Positions 21,799 to 35,616 of a stretch of DNA of 64,000 bases are shown one piece after another. The first letter of the stretch is position 1. Each line of letters begins with the position of its first letter. The position numbers were made by a program, and so were the translations under genes. Under the pieces are notes generated by a model that was not told where the DNA came from, did no database searches, and saw only the letters and a list, made by a program, of their open reading frames with translations. This stretch comes from Cornus controversa (Eukaryota > Streptophyta > Magnoliopsida > Cornales > Cornaceae), in the NCBI GenBank assembly GCA_026545225.1, contig CM048852.1:12992146-13056145 (forward strand). The letters are read 5' to 3'.

Positions 21799-24743
21799 TT
21801 TCGTCCTCGAAATTTGTGTACTCAATTCCATCTCTGAATTTCTGACTCACGGAAGCCGAGGTGACTCAGGTTACATGTCACCGCTCCAAATCTCAAGAGT
21901 CATTCCAAGAATTTTACAACCACGAAAGCTAATCATACATATGCAATACACAGGCATAAGCTCATCGCCATCCGCCTCACCAATTCCTACACAAACTCGG
22001 CTTGATTAAAACTTGATGAAATTCGTATATTCACCCCTCATTGGTACCACAATCCATACACCTCAGAATCACAATCCAAGAACACTCATTTACACTAATT
22101 CTTTGCAGATACCCTAAAATCGTTTCCACTCATCTCATGGAAACCATTACACTTGTGCTTTTTTTTTTTTTTTTCAAGAAAATTCCATCTTTCATATACA
22201 ATTCAATGTATATACTCAAAACTCTCACCGATACTCATCAGTTTCTATTTCCATATACTCCTGACGTTGCTCTCTCAACACCCAGCTCATAACACCCAAG
22301 TCCAACGCGATCGGTGCATCTTAATTATTTTAAAACAGTGTAATCATGGAATGGTCTAGCTAATGTGAGTGAATAACTCCAAAACAGTCACAAGTTGCAT
22401 AGACAATTCCTAATGATCTCTGAACCCCATGTACGGTTTAGTTTCACAATCCTCCGAAGCACTTGCTTCCTAAAGTCTATAGTCTCTACCTCAAGACTTG
22501 TCCAGTCCATCTCTATCTCTAGTCTAAGGCAACACCTCTGACTAATCATACCAATCACTCACAGTGATACTTCCCTATAATCCGGGATCATCAATACTCA
22601 AAGTCTTTCCATCATTGTCAAACATGACTTTCAACTTGGCATACCATTCCTGGGCTTAGTCTAATATCTTGGGCATCTTCACAACACAAGCCACGTCAAT
22701 CCAGTGCACATCACAAGTGCACTCACCAGCAAGATACATAACCGTGTACTCGCCAATAAAAATCACATAAATAGTGTACTTGCCGTAGCAAGCCACATAA
22801 TCCTGCCCAGTCTCATAGACCACAACCCGTTAAAATCCAATGCCAAGTCTAGGATCTTACATCCCACTGGTTTATAGTCTCGTTATTCAAGAGGAGAACC
22901 ATTTCTCATTTCATCCTTCACTCCAAGAAACTAGTTGATAGTTAAAAGGAAGTTCTCTCATATTAGCACTTCACTTTAGATAACCCTTACCAATGAAAGT
23001 TCGAGGTCACCTACAGTAACCAAATAGCAACCATACCGTGGCCGCAGCCCACTGCATCTACACGTCCACCTCTCCCCTTCACGGTAAGAAATTATCCTCA
23101 CTTCAGATACCATATGTCAGGATCCTCATCCATTATCAACTTATCCTTCTCTTAACACCATATCCACACTTTAATCCAACTGCGTCAATCATGCGCATAT
23201 CCCAGTACACCACTAAGGTCAAGGCACATAAGGAGTGCACTTGTCAAAACAAATCTTCCAGTCCTGTCCATTTTTGTGGACTACATTTCCATTGGCATTT
23301 AGTGCCAAGATTAGGGTTTTACATGCCCTTAACTTCACAACCTCATTTCTCAAATAATGAATCCGATTTACTCATCCATTAATCCTAACGGACGCTTCCG
23401 ACTTCTCGGGTATTTATCCATTCCTTTCCAGCATCTCTTTTGAGACCCCAAGATCCTGACTGCTTCGTCTAGGACCCTACAAATCCTTCCATGCATCACT
23501 ATTGCATTAATTAGCATCTAGGCATTTCGTTGCATCGCCGATGCATTGTCAAAGTCATCACATGTCCGCTGACTCCAAGAATTAGGTCAATTCCGAGTCC
23601 TCACCCGACTATCTCAATAACACTTCTTAGACATACCCTGTCTAGAATCCCGGTATCCCAATACCACCAATATCCTTAGTCAATTTACTGACCTCTAGTC
23701 CTCAATACTCATGTAAGAGTGCAACGCAAATCTGGACCACCAAACTCTCAGTTTGAAAATTTTTGAGGCAAATCATGCCCTTCTTCATCAACACTAGACT
23801 CCTACATTCAAGGTCTATCACAAGATGTCTATTTCAACATCATAATCCACTCAGTTTCAAACCTCTACCCAGGTTTTACCAATCCTCAAAACTGGAACTT
23901 CTAGGTGACTACATGTCACTACTAGCCATGCAACGCAAAATGAAACACTAAAGTGCAATGCTCAGTTACATGAATCGTATATATACCACATAGCATATAA
24001 CACACAACATGCTAATCAAATAAACACATACCATGCATGATATGACATACGATGCATAAATCAAAACCCTAGCCCTCGGGCTAATACCAGGAAAATACCC
24101 CTTACCCTACATGGTCGTGGTACCTCCTCTGCTTGAGCAAGCGTGTAAAACACGGCCCAGTCCCCCTAGTATACACACATACTAGAACACAACATCTAGA
24201 GTGGTTCAAACCAACCTACTCTCATCCTCTGTACCCATTGGTAAACACCTACCAATCTATCCACATCTATAGTCTCAGGTAGCAACCTTGACTATCAATA
24301 CTAATCACTTTCAGTGACATATCCCTACTATAGGGATCTTTTATCCATCGTCGTCTGGACGAAACAACTTAACATCCACAAGAGCCGGCGTATTGTAAGA
24401 GAAACGCTAATCCAAGAAAAATGTCTGGCCAGGCCACTTTTCCCAGTTAGCCCAACTCCGGCAATATGCCTTCCTTGTATCCTCTTTCAATCTCAATTGC
24501 CATCCTCGGCAATACACTTACCAATAACACATCATAAGCCCCTAAGTACCTCTAAGGACTTAAACACTCGCAATATCCCTTGCGGTATCTATTCGTTACT
24601 CACTAACAAGGCTTAATCACTAAGTTAAAATCAAAACTCAGCCAACTCTGGGAGTTATTACCAATCGAAACCAGTTTCACACACCAACACTCTGATCTTT
24701 CATTAGGATTGCTCAAACCGAGCAAGTCATTCCACTATCATCC

Positions 24744-25052
24744 ATAGGTAATCAAACCTATCATTTAGACAACTATCAACCATTGCCTATCTCCAAACCA
24801 TCACATGATTTGACCATCCTTCCTTAGGTATTCGAACCTATGACTTTGATACCATAGGTTTTCAAACCAAATGCCTTAACAGCAATCCAGACATCCTCAA
24901 CCCTTACCTGTCGCCCCTAGGTATTCCAACCTAGTGCTCTGATAGATATCATTCTGGTATCAGGTACAAAATCCAACCTTCTCAACCACACACACAATAT
25001 GTCCATTCCCCGTCGTCCCTAGGTATTCCAACCTAGAGCTCTGATACCATTC
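24744..25052 (-). repeat. cluster of T-arm-like hairpins next to the primer binding site
   Basis: On plus, a TAGGTATTCNAACCTA-type stem-loop occurs at 24744, 24824, 24854 (weaker), 24918 and 25019. At 24824, 24918 and 25019 it is followed by CTCTGATA-like sequence; the last contains the real primer site. The layout mimics the T-arm plus acceptor 3' half of initiator-Met tRNA. It is repeated in units 2 and 3. Confidence 0.65.
25038..25049 (-). promoter_or_regulatory. primer binding site (initiator-Met tRNA), unit 1
   Basis: The minus strand reads TGGTATCAGAGC, the classical plant retrotransposon primer site, three nt (GAA) after the LTR end at 25053. Confidence 0.92.
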
Positions 25053-28000
25053 TGTCACGCCCCGGAACCCGGACTGCCGGGACTTCCCCGGACTGACCCG
25101 AATCCCGAGTGTGAACCCGTGATATCGCCCTCACAACATAACCATCACCTGATCACGCAACCTCAATTTGCTATTATTTTCACGAAAATCGGGCATGACC
25201 CATTCTAAATAATCAGATCCTGGCATGTTATACCTGCTTTCAATTCAAATGGACACTTCTGGGCTCGTGTCCCCCCAGCATTTATATCTAACAACAAAAA
25301 TGGACACTTCTGGGCACGTGTCCCCCCAGCATTTCTACAACATACATAATCATGATATCTAGACTAGTCATCAAGTAAACACAGGTATCATCATCCAAAA
25401 TCATTCTAATCTGCAAAGCAACATTAAAGTCACAATGTCCATAAACAATATCTCAAAATAGAAATCTCTTTATACATGTCTAAGCGCATCATGTCCACAT
25501 CTCGGACGCGCATAACACAAAATGTCAAAAATAAGAGATCTTTCTAACTCTAAGTCCAACTCACGATTGCACACCGCCAACCATCTCCTTGTCATGTCCT
25601 GAAAATGTTAGTGTAGGGGGATGAGCAATTTTCAACGGGCTCAAGGTAATACGTTGTGCAATCCGTCCAAATTCATATCTCATATCAACGCATAAACACA
25701 ATCAACACGCACCGCTTAACTACGTGTCATGCTTCCTAGCATTCTAGTCCAAAGACCGAAACTTTCACTTCACATAGCATAGACATCAAGATGCATGACT
25801 ACCACAAAATTTTCAATTTCATACATGCAATAATGCACAGTCTCATCATATCTATGACATATGACCAAATGGGATTTAAACACAAGTTTAACGGAATCAT
25901 CATAAAACTCACATTTCTACTCATTTCTTTCAAATCGTGGCATATGCATCAAATGTAACTTGACAACCACATAATTTCAATCCATGCATAAAGCACATTC
26001 TCCATCATATAAGTGGCATATGACATTTCAAATCGGATAAATATCCACACGAGTCATGTAATTTCACATAAGTTACACATAAGACTCAACACACTCTCTC
26101 GGATTTGGTTCACACTCACACACACACACAAGATACGTACCGAAGTCCCATATCTCAAACTCTTGGTTATTTCGGGCTACTAACCCATCCGGTTACCACC
26201 CACTTGCGCAAGGTTGAGGTCTTTCAACCCCAAGGGGATATGTTCCCCCTCTATTTTCCATGAGCCACTTCCGAGACACACCCCACACTCACACAAAATA
26301 TTTCACATTTTGCACCCACATTCACAAGTTAGATGCATTGCACCCATTGAATGTCCTAATACAATTCTAGTATGTCACACAAGAATCATAAGACACAAGA
26401 ACAAGCTTATTTCCCAAAACTCGGTTTTCATCATTTTTCCCAAAATTCTACACATGCCATACATATACCATTTTGCATGTATAATATCAATTCAAGCATT
26501 TTAACACATAGACCACTCCTTTTAACACAAAAGAAACTCATTCATCTTCTTGCAAAACACAAATTTTAAACCAATGGTCCATATATGCATACCTACCAGA
26601 TAAGGCATATTCAACAATTTATGCGATTTAAATCATACTTCAATTTAAATCAAAGATTATATTCCAAACTTCATTTAATCATAAATAACATAAGAACATA
26701 TACTTTATGTCATTAACATGAAATTAAACTTGGAATGAAAAACACAACGCACACCCCCTACCTCAATTTGGAGTGAGAACTCCAAAAATCTCCAATTTCC
26801 GAGAAGGTTGAAATGACCACCACTCATTACTATGCCGGAATGGTGTCACACGTCATTGCGTATCCAAAGTCCAAGGTAGTCCATGAATCGATCCAACCCA
26901 ATGTCAAAGCCGAGTCCAATTTAATTGATCCGAATTAAATTTCCAATTGGGTCAAGTAAAGCAATCCCAATTTAGCCCAACATTCCAATCCACCAAGGCC
27001 CAATTCAAAGTCCACTATGGCAGCCCAACCCATCATCAAGTCCATTCCAAGCTTAAACCAATTCCAACCCAATTTTTCCATTAAACCACCACTACTACTT
27101 CAATTGACCCATTAGTCAACTCATATCCAAACAAGCCACAACCCCTAACCTAAAGCCTCATACAATGAGTCCCAAATCAAATACAAGTCAGCCCAATTGT
27201 TTTAAACCAACTGCCCAAGTCCACCTCACCACAGCCGAACCCAATCTGCCACCAAAGCTACTGCCCATGAACAACCACCTCAAAGCATCACCATGAAGAT
27301 CCTAGCCAAGCTTGGCTGAACCCAACACCAACTAAGCCATCATCTACTTGCAATCCCAACCCCATCATTCATCATGAATACCAAACACTGAGCCCAATTC
27401 ACTATTTCAGCCCACTACCACATCACGGCTTGCACACCACCATACACACGACCGTGCACAGCCCACTGCCATGCTCCACGAGCTCAGCCAAACAACCTCC
27501 AAGACTCACAACGATTACCTTCCTCAACTGGCCAAGCCAGACAGGCCATCCCTGGCCACCATCAGCCAAGCCAAAGCTCCACAACAGGCTATCCAAACAG
27601 CCGTGAATCGCCCAAACTGAGCCCAACTCCGAAACTCTCCGACGGACTCTCCGAACCCACCAAAGCAGTCCCTTCGGCACCACCATGGTATCAACACCCT
27701 CACCCACGGTCGGCCTAAGAAAACCCAGCCATGAACCCAGCCAAGCACCATCGAGTTTGACCCAAAATCGAACCAACCACCGAAACCCGCCATCCACCTT
27801 CGGTCGCGCTGCCACAGACCAACCGTCCGAACATCACAGCCGAACCCTGCCGTGTCCAGCCACAACCACGCCGGAACAGCTACTGCCGAACGGGCCCACG
27901 AGCTGCCGGAGCGCCGTCGGTCTCCTCCACCGAACCAGCGAACCCAATCTGCAAACCCCAGCCGCAAAACCCGCTTCGCGAACGGCCCAGCTAGCTCCGA

Positions 28001-28685
28001 CCACGGCTCACCGTGGGGTACACCTCCACTGCCGCGTCCTCGCCGTCGCAGCCAGCACCGGGATCGGCGGTTCTCTCTCCCGATCCCGGCCTCTCTCTCT
28101 CTCCGATCTCGGTTCCACTCTCTCTCTCCCCGACTTCTCCTTCTCTCTCTTCTTTTTCTTTTCTTTTCTTTTTCCCTTATTTTTCTCTTCTTTTTCCTTT
28201 TCTTCTTTTCCTTTTCTTTCTTCTCCTTTTCTTTCTTCTTTTCTTTTCTTTCTTTCCCTCAGCCGATTTCTTCTTTAGTTGACCACTTTTGGTCCACATA
28301 TTTCCCCCACCATCTACATCCACATATTATTATTATATATATGTATATAACATATGCATAATACTATATGCTTCTAATACACATACACATACATAAATAC
28401 ATACACGTATTTATTATACACTTGCACTCCCATATATTTATAATCAAATATAAATATATCTAGAGGTATATTCATACCCCTTCCACTTATATATATATAT
28501 ATATATATACTCTCTCCATCTCTCTCTCTATATATATATATATATAATTCCACATATATATATATATATACATATATATATATCCACCTTTGTTCCGAAT
28601 TTAACTTATTCGAAAAAAAAATAAATAAATAAATAAATTCGGTCAAAATTCACCCGAACCGGTCAAAAATAATTAGGTCCTTACA
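25053..28685 (-). repeat. array LTR copy 2, 3633 bp
   Basis: Same ends as copy 1, with T at 25123 and C at 26429. The fourth microsatellite stretch is 2 bp shorter. It is shared between two internal segments. Confidence 0.92.
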
Positions 28686-28705
28686 ACCTTCCCCCCTTCA
28701 AAAAA
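28686..28705 (-). promoter_or_regulatory. polypurine tract, unit 2
   Basis: Same purine run as unit 1, directly abutting the LTR end at 28685. Confidence 0.85.
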
Positions 28706-31700
28706 TTTCGTCCTCGAAATTTGTGTACTCAATTCCATCTCTGAATTTCTGACTCACGGAAGCCGAGGTGACTCAGGTTACATGTCACCGCTCCAAATCT
28801 CAAGAGTCATTCCAAGAATTTTACAACCACGAAAGCTAATCATACATATGCAATACACAGGCATAAGCTCATCGCCATCCGCCTCACCAATTCCTACACA
28901 AACTCGGCTTGATTAAAACTTGATGAAATTCGTATATTCACCCCTCATTGGTACCACAATCCATACACCTCAGAATCACAATCCAAGAACACTCATTTAC
29001 ACTAATTCTTTGCAGATACCCTAAAATCGTTTCCACTCATCTCATGGAAACCATTACACTTGTGCTTTTTTTTTTTTTTTTCAAGAAAATTCCATCTTTC
29101 ATATACAATTCAATGTATATACTCAAAACTCTCACCGATACTCATCAGTTTCTATTTCCATATACTCCTGACGTTGCTCTCTCAACACCCAGCTCATAAC
29201 ACCCAAGTCCAACGCGATCGGTGCATCTTAATTATTTTAAAACAGTGTAATCATGGAATGGTCTAGCTAATGTGAGTGAATAACTCCAAAACAGTCACAA
29301 GTTGCATAGACAATTCCTAATGATCTCTGAACCCCATGTACGGTTTAGTTTCACAATCCTCCGAAGCACTTGCTTCCTAAAGTCTATAGTCTCTACCTCA
29401 AGACTTGTCCAGTCCATCTCTATCTCTAGTCTAAGGCAACACCTCTGACTAATCATACCAATCACTCACAGTGATACTTCCCTATAATCCGGGATCATCA
29501 ATACTCAAAGTCTTTCCATCATTGTCAAACATGACTTTCAACTTGGCATACCATTCCTGGGCTTAGTCTAATATCTTGGGCATCTTCACAACACAAGCCA
29601 CGTCAATCCAGTGCACATCACAAGTGCACTCACCAGCAAGATACATAACCGTGTACTCGCCAATAAAAATCACATAAATAGTGTACTTGCCGTAGCAAGC
29701 CACATAATCCTGCCCAGTCTCATAGACCACAACCCGTTAAAATCCAATGCCAAGTCTAGGATCTTACATCCCACTGGTTTATAGTCTCGTTATTCAAGAG
29801 GAGAACCATTTCTCATTTCATCCTTCACTCCAAGAAACTAGTTGATAGTTAAAAGGAAGTTCTCTCATATTAGCACTTCACTTTAGATAACCCTTACCAA
29901 TGAAAGTTCGAGGTCACCTACAGTAACCAAATAGCAACCATACCGTGGCCGCAGCCCACTGCATCTACACGTCCACCTCTCCCCTTCACGGTAAGAAATT
30001 ATCCTCACTTCAGATACCATATGTCAGGATCCTCATCCATTATCAACTTATCCTTCTCTTAACACCATATCCACACTTTAATCCAACTGCGTCAATCATG
30101 CGCATATCCCAGTACACCACTAAGGTCAAGGCACATAAGGAGTGCACTTGTCAAAACAAATCTTCCAGTCCTGTCCATTTTTGTGGACTACATTTCCATT
30201 GGCATTTAGTGCCAAGATTAGGGTTTTACATGCCCTTAACTTCACAACCTCATTTCTCAAATAATGAATCCGATTTACTCATCCATTAATCCTAACGGAC
30301 GCTTCCGACTTCTCGGGTATTTATCCATTCCTTTCCAGCATCTCTTTTGAGACCCCAAGATCCTGACTGCTTCGTCTAGGACCCTACAAATCCTTCCATG
30401 CATCACTATTGCATTAATTAGCATCTAGGCATTTCGTTGCATCGCCGATGCATTGTCAAAGTCATCACATGTCCGCTGACTCCAAGAATTAGGTCAATTC
30501 CGAGTCCTCACCCGACTATCTCAATAACACTTCTTAGACATACCCTGTCTAGAATCCCGGTATCCCAATACCACCAATATCCTTAGTCAATTTACTGACC
30601 TCTAGTCCTCAATACTCATGTAAGAGTGCAACGCAAATCTGGACCACCAAACTCTCAGTTTGAAAATTTTTGAGGCAAATCATGCCCTTCTTCATCAACA
30701 CTAGACTCCTACATTCAAGGTCTATCACAAGATGTCTATTTCAACATCATAATCCACTCAGTTTCAAACCTCTACCCAGGTTTTACCAATCCTCAAAACT
30801 GGAACTTCTAGGTGACTACATGTCACTACTAGCCATGCAACGCAAAATGAAACACTAAAGTGCAATGCTCAGTTACATGAATCGTATATATACCACATAG
30901 CATATAACACACAACATGCTAATCAAATAAACACATACCATGCATGATATGACATACGATGCATAAATCAAAACCCTAGCCCTCGGGCTAATACCAGGAA
31001 AATACCCCTTACCCTACATGGTCGTGGTACCTCCTCTGCTTGAGCAAGCGTGTAAAACACGGCCCAGTCCCCCTAGTATACACACATACTAGAACACAAC
31101 ATCTAGAGTGGTTCAAACCAACCTACTCTCATCCTCTGTACCCATTGGTAAACACCTACCAATCTATCCACATCTATAGTCTCAGGTAGCAACCTTGACT
31201 ATCAATACTAATCACTTTCAGTGACATATCCCTACTATAGGGATCTTTTATCCATCGTCGTCTGGACGAAACAACTTAACATCCACAAGAGCCGGCGTAT
31301 TGTAAGAGAAACGCTAATCCAAGAAAAATGTCTGGCCAGGCCACTTTTCCCAGTTAGCCCAACTCCGGCAATATGCCTTCCTTGTATCCTCTTTCAATCT
31401 CAATTGCCATCCTCGGCAATACACTTACCAATAACACATCATAAGCCCCTAAGTACCTCTAAGGACTTAAACACTCGCAATATCCCTTGCGGTATCTATT
31501 CGTTACTCACTAACAAGGCTTAATCACTAAGTTAAAATCAAAACTCAGCCAACTCTGGGAGTTATTACCAATCGAAACCAGTTTCACACACCAACACTCT
31601 GATCTTTCATTAGGATTGCTCAAACCGAGCAAGTCATTCCACTATCATCCATAGGTAATCAAACCTATCATTTAGACAACTATCAACCATTGCCTATCTC

Positions 31701-31944
31701 CAAACCATCACATGATTTGACCATCCTTCCTTAGGTATTCGAACCTATGACTTTGATACCATAGGTTTTCAAACCAAATGCCTTAACAGCAATCCAGACA
31801 TCCTCAACCCTTACCTGTCGCCCCTAGGTATTCCAACCTAGTGCTCTGATAGATATCATTCTGGTATCAGGTACAAAATCCAACCTTCTCAACCACACAC
31901 ACAATATGTCCATTCCCCGTCGTCCCTAGGTATTCCAACCTAGA

Positions 31945-31956
31945 GCTCTGATACCA
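31945..31956 (-). promoter_or_regulatory. primer binding site, unit 2
   Basis: TGGTATCAGAGC on minus, 3-nt spacer to the LTR end at 31960. Confidence 0.92.
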
Positions 31957-31959
31957 TTC

Positions 31960-34900
31960 TGTCACGCCCCGGAACCCGGACTGCCGGGACTTCCCCGGAC
32001 TGACCCGAATCCCGAGTGTGAACCCGTGATATCGCCCTCACAACATAACCATCACCTGATCACGCAACCTCAATTTGCTATTATTTTCACGAAAATCGGG
32101 CATGACCCATTCTAAATAATCAGATCCTGGCATGTTATACCTGCTTTCAATTCAAATGGACACTTCTGGGCTCGTGTCCCCCCAGCATTTATATCTAACA
32201 ACAAAAATGGACACTTCTGGGCACGTGTCCCCCCAGCATTTCTACAACATACATAATCATGATATCTAGACTAGTCATCAAGTAAACACAGGTATCATCA
32301 TCCAAAATCATTCTAATCTGCAAAGCAACATTAAAGTCACAATGTCCATAAACAATATCTCAAAATAGAAATCTCTTTATACATGTCTAAGCGCATCATG
32401 TCCACATCTCGGACGCGCATAACACAAAATGTCAAAAATAAGAGATCTTTCTAACTCTAAGTCCAACTCACGATTGCACACCGCCAACCATCTCCTTGTC
32501 ATGTCCTGAAAATGTTAGTGTAGGGGGATGAGCAATTTTCAACGGGCTCAAGGTAATACGTTGTGCAATCCGTCCAAATTCATATCTCATATCAACGCAT
32601 AAACACAATCAACACGCACCGCTTAACTACGTGTCATGCTTCCTAGCATTCTAGTCCAAAGACCGAAACTTTCACTTCACATAGCATAGACATCAAGATG
32701 CATGACTACCACAAAATTTTCAATTTCATACATGCAATAATGCACAGTCTCATCATATCTATGACATATGACCAAATGGGATTTAAACACAAGTTTAACG
32801 GAATCATCATAAAACTCACATTTCTACTCATTTCTTTCAAATCGTGGCATATGCATCAAATGTAACTTGACAACCACATAATTTCAATCCATGCATAAAG
32901 CACATTCTCCATCATATAAGTGGCATATGACATTTCAAATCGGATAAATATCCACACGAGTCATGTAATTTCACATAAGTTACACATAAGACTCAACACA
33001 CTCTCTCGGATTTGGTTCACACTCACACACACACACAAGATACGTACCGAAGTCCCATATCTCAAACTCTTGGTTATTTCGGGCTACTAACCCATCCGGT
33101 TACCACCCACTTGCGCAAGGTTGAGGTCTTTCAACCCCAAGGGGATATGTTCCCCCTCTATTTTCCATGAGCCACTTCCGAGACACACCCCACACTCACA
33201 CAAAATATTTCACATTTTGCACCCACATTCACAAGTTAGATGCATTGCACCCATTGAATGTCCTAATACAATTCTAGTATGTCACACAAGAATCATAAGA
33301 CACAAGAACAAGCTTATTTCCCAAAACTCGGTTTTCATCATTTTTCCCAAAATTCTACACATGCCATACATATACCATTTTGCATGTATAATATCAATTC
33401 AAGCATTTTAACACATAGACCACTCCTTTTAACACAAAAGAAACTCATTCATCTTCTTGCAAAACACAAATTTTAAACCAATGGTCCATATATGCATACC
33501 TACCAGATAAGGCATATTCAACAATTTATGCGATTTAAATCATACTTCAATTTAAATCAAAGATTATATTCCAAACTTCATTTAATCATAAATAACATAA
33601 GAACATATACTTTATGTCATTAACATGAAATTAAACTTGGAATGAAAAACACAACGCACACCCCCTACCTCAATTTGGAGTGAGAACTCCAAAAATCTCC
33701 AATTTCCGAGAAGGTTGAAATGACCACCACTCATTACTATGCCGGAATGGTGTCACACGTCATTGCGTATCCAAAGTCCAAGGTAGTCCATGAATCGATC
33801 CAACCCAATGTCAAAGCCGAGTCCAATTTAATTGATCCGAATTAAATTTCCAATTGGGTCAAGTAAAGCAATCCCAATTTAGCCCAACATTCCAATCCAC
33901 CAAGGCCCAATTCAAAGTCCACTATGGCAGCCCAACCCATCATCAAGTCCATTCCAAGCTTAAACCAATTCCAACCCAATTTTTCCATTAAACCACCACT
34001 ACTACTTCAATTGACCCATTAGTCAACTCATATCCAAACAAGCCACAACCCCTAACCTAAAGCCTCATACAATGAGTCCCAAATCAAATACAAGTCAGCC
34101 CAATTGTTTTAAACCAACTGCCCAAGTCCACCTCACCACAGCCGAACCCAATCTGCCACCAAAGCTACTGCCCATGAACAACCACCTCAAAGCATCACCA
34201 TGAAGATCCTAGCCAAGCTTGGCTGAACCCAACACCAACTAAGCCATCATCTACTTGCAATCCCAACCCCATCATTCATCATGAATACCAAACACTGAGC
34301 CCAATTCACTATTTCAGCCCACTACCACATCACGGCTTGCACACCACCATACACACGACCGTGCACAGCCCACTGCCATGCTCCACGAGCTCAGCCAAAC
34401 AACCTCCAAGACTCACAACGATTACCTTCCTCAACTGGCCAAGCCAGACAGGCCATCCCTGGCCACCATCAGCCAAGCCAAAGCTCCACAACAGGCTATC
34501 CAAACAGCCGTGAATCGCCCAAACTGAGCCCAACTCCGAAACTCTCCGACGGACTCTCCGAACCCACCAAAGCAGTCCCTTCGGCACCACCATGGTATCA
34601 ACACCCTCACCCACGGTCGGCCTAAGAAAACCCAGCCATGAACCCAGCCAAGCACCATCGAGTTTGACCCAAAATCGAACCAACCACCGAAACCCGCCAT
34701 CCACCTTCGGTCGCGCTGCCACAGACCAACCGTCCGAACATCACAGCCGAACCCTGCCGTGTCCAGCCACAACCACGCCGGAACAGCTACTGCCGAACGG
34801 GCCCACGAGCTGCCGGAGCGCCGTCGGTCTCCTCCACCGAACCAGCGAACCCAATCTGCAAACCCCAGCCGCAAAACCCGCTTCGCGAACGGCCCAGCTA

Positions 34901-35463
34901 GCTCCGACCACGGCTCACCGTGGGGTACACCTCCACTGCCGCGTCCTCGCCGTCGCAGCCAGCACCGGGATCGGCGGTTCTCTCTCCCGATCCCGGCCTC
35001 TCTCTCTCTCCGATCTCGGTTCCACTCTCTCTCTCCCCGACTTCTCCTTCTCTCTCTTCTTTTTCTTTTCTTTTCTTTTTCCCTTATTTTTCTCTTCTTT
35101 TTCCTTTTCTTCTTTTCCTTTTCTTTCTTCTCCTTTTCTTTCTTCTTTTCTTTTCTTTCTTTCCCTCAGCCGATTTCTTCTTTAGTTGACCACTTTTGGT
35201 CCACATATTTCCCCCACCATCTACATCCACATATTATTATTATATATATGTATATAACATATGCATAATACTATATGCTTCTAATACACATACACATACA
35301 TAAATACATACACGTATTTATTATACACTTGCACTCCCATATATTTATAATCAAATATAAATATATCTAGAGGTATATTCATACCCCTTCCACTTATATA
35401 TATATATATATATATATACTCTCTCCATCTCTCTCTCTATATATATATATATATAATTCCACA

Positions 35464-35494
<31 letters not shown>

Positions 35495-35596
35495 CCACCT
35501 TTGTTCCGAATTTAACTTATTCGAAAAAAAAATAAATAAATAAATAAATTCGGTCAAAATTCACCCGAACCGGTCAAAAATAATTAGGTCCTTACA
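31960..35596 (-). repeat. array LTR copy 3, 3637 bp
   Basis: T at 32030 and C at 33336, as in copies 2 and 4. The first (TA)n stretch is 2 bp longer than in copy 1. Confidence 0.92.
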
Positions 35597-35616
35597 ACCT
35601 TCCCCCCTTCAAAAAA
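35597..35616 (-). promoter_or_regulatory. polypurine tract, unit 3
   Basis: Same purine run as units 1 and 2, abutting the LTR end at 35596. Confidence 0.85.

Larger units (their letters stand above)
21779..25052 (-). mobile_element. internal segment 1, 3274 bp, non-coding
   Basis: No minus-strand (sense) frame reaches 60 codons, and I see no gag zinc knuckle or pol motif. Plus-strand frames of 62-114 codons (22041-22292, 23038-23382, 24314-24616) resemble nothing known. Only the ends (primer site and polypurine tract) look constrained, so replication would need proteins supplied by another element. Confidence 0.85.
28686..31959 (-). mobile_element. internal segment 2, 3274 bp, non-coding
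   Basis: Same length as segment 1; the translated frames inside are identical and I saw no base difference. Its T-arm-like hairpin cluster is at 31651-31959. Confidence 0.85.

Noticed and set aside
25010..25052. Possible tRNA gene next to the LTR
   Set aside because: Only a T-arm and acceptor-like 3' half is present; no D-arm or anticodon arm. It is the retroelement primer site region.
21779..25052. Frames of 62-114 codons in the internal segment as candidate novel proteins
   Set aside because: All are antisense to the element, short, unlike known gag or pol, and conserved only because the segments are recent duplicates.
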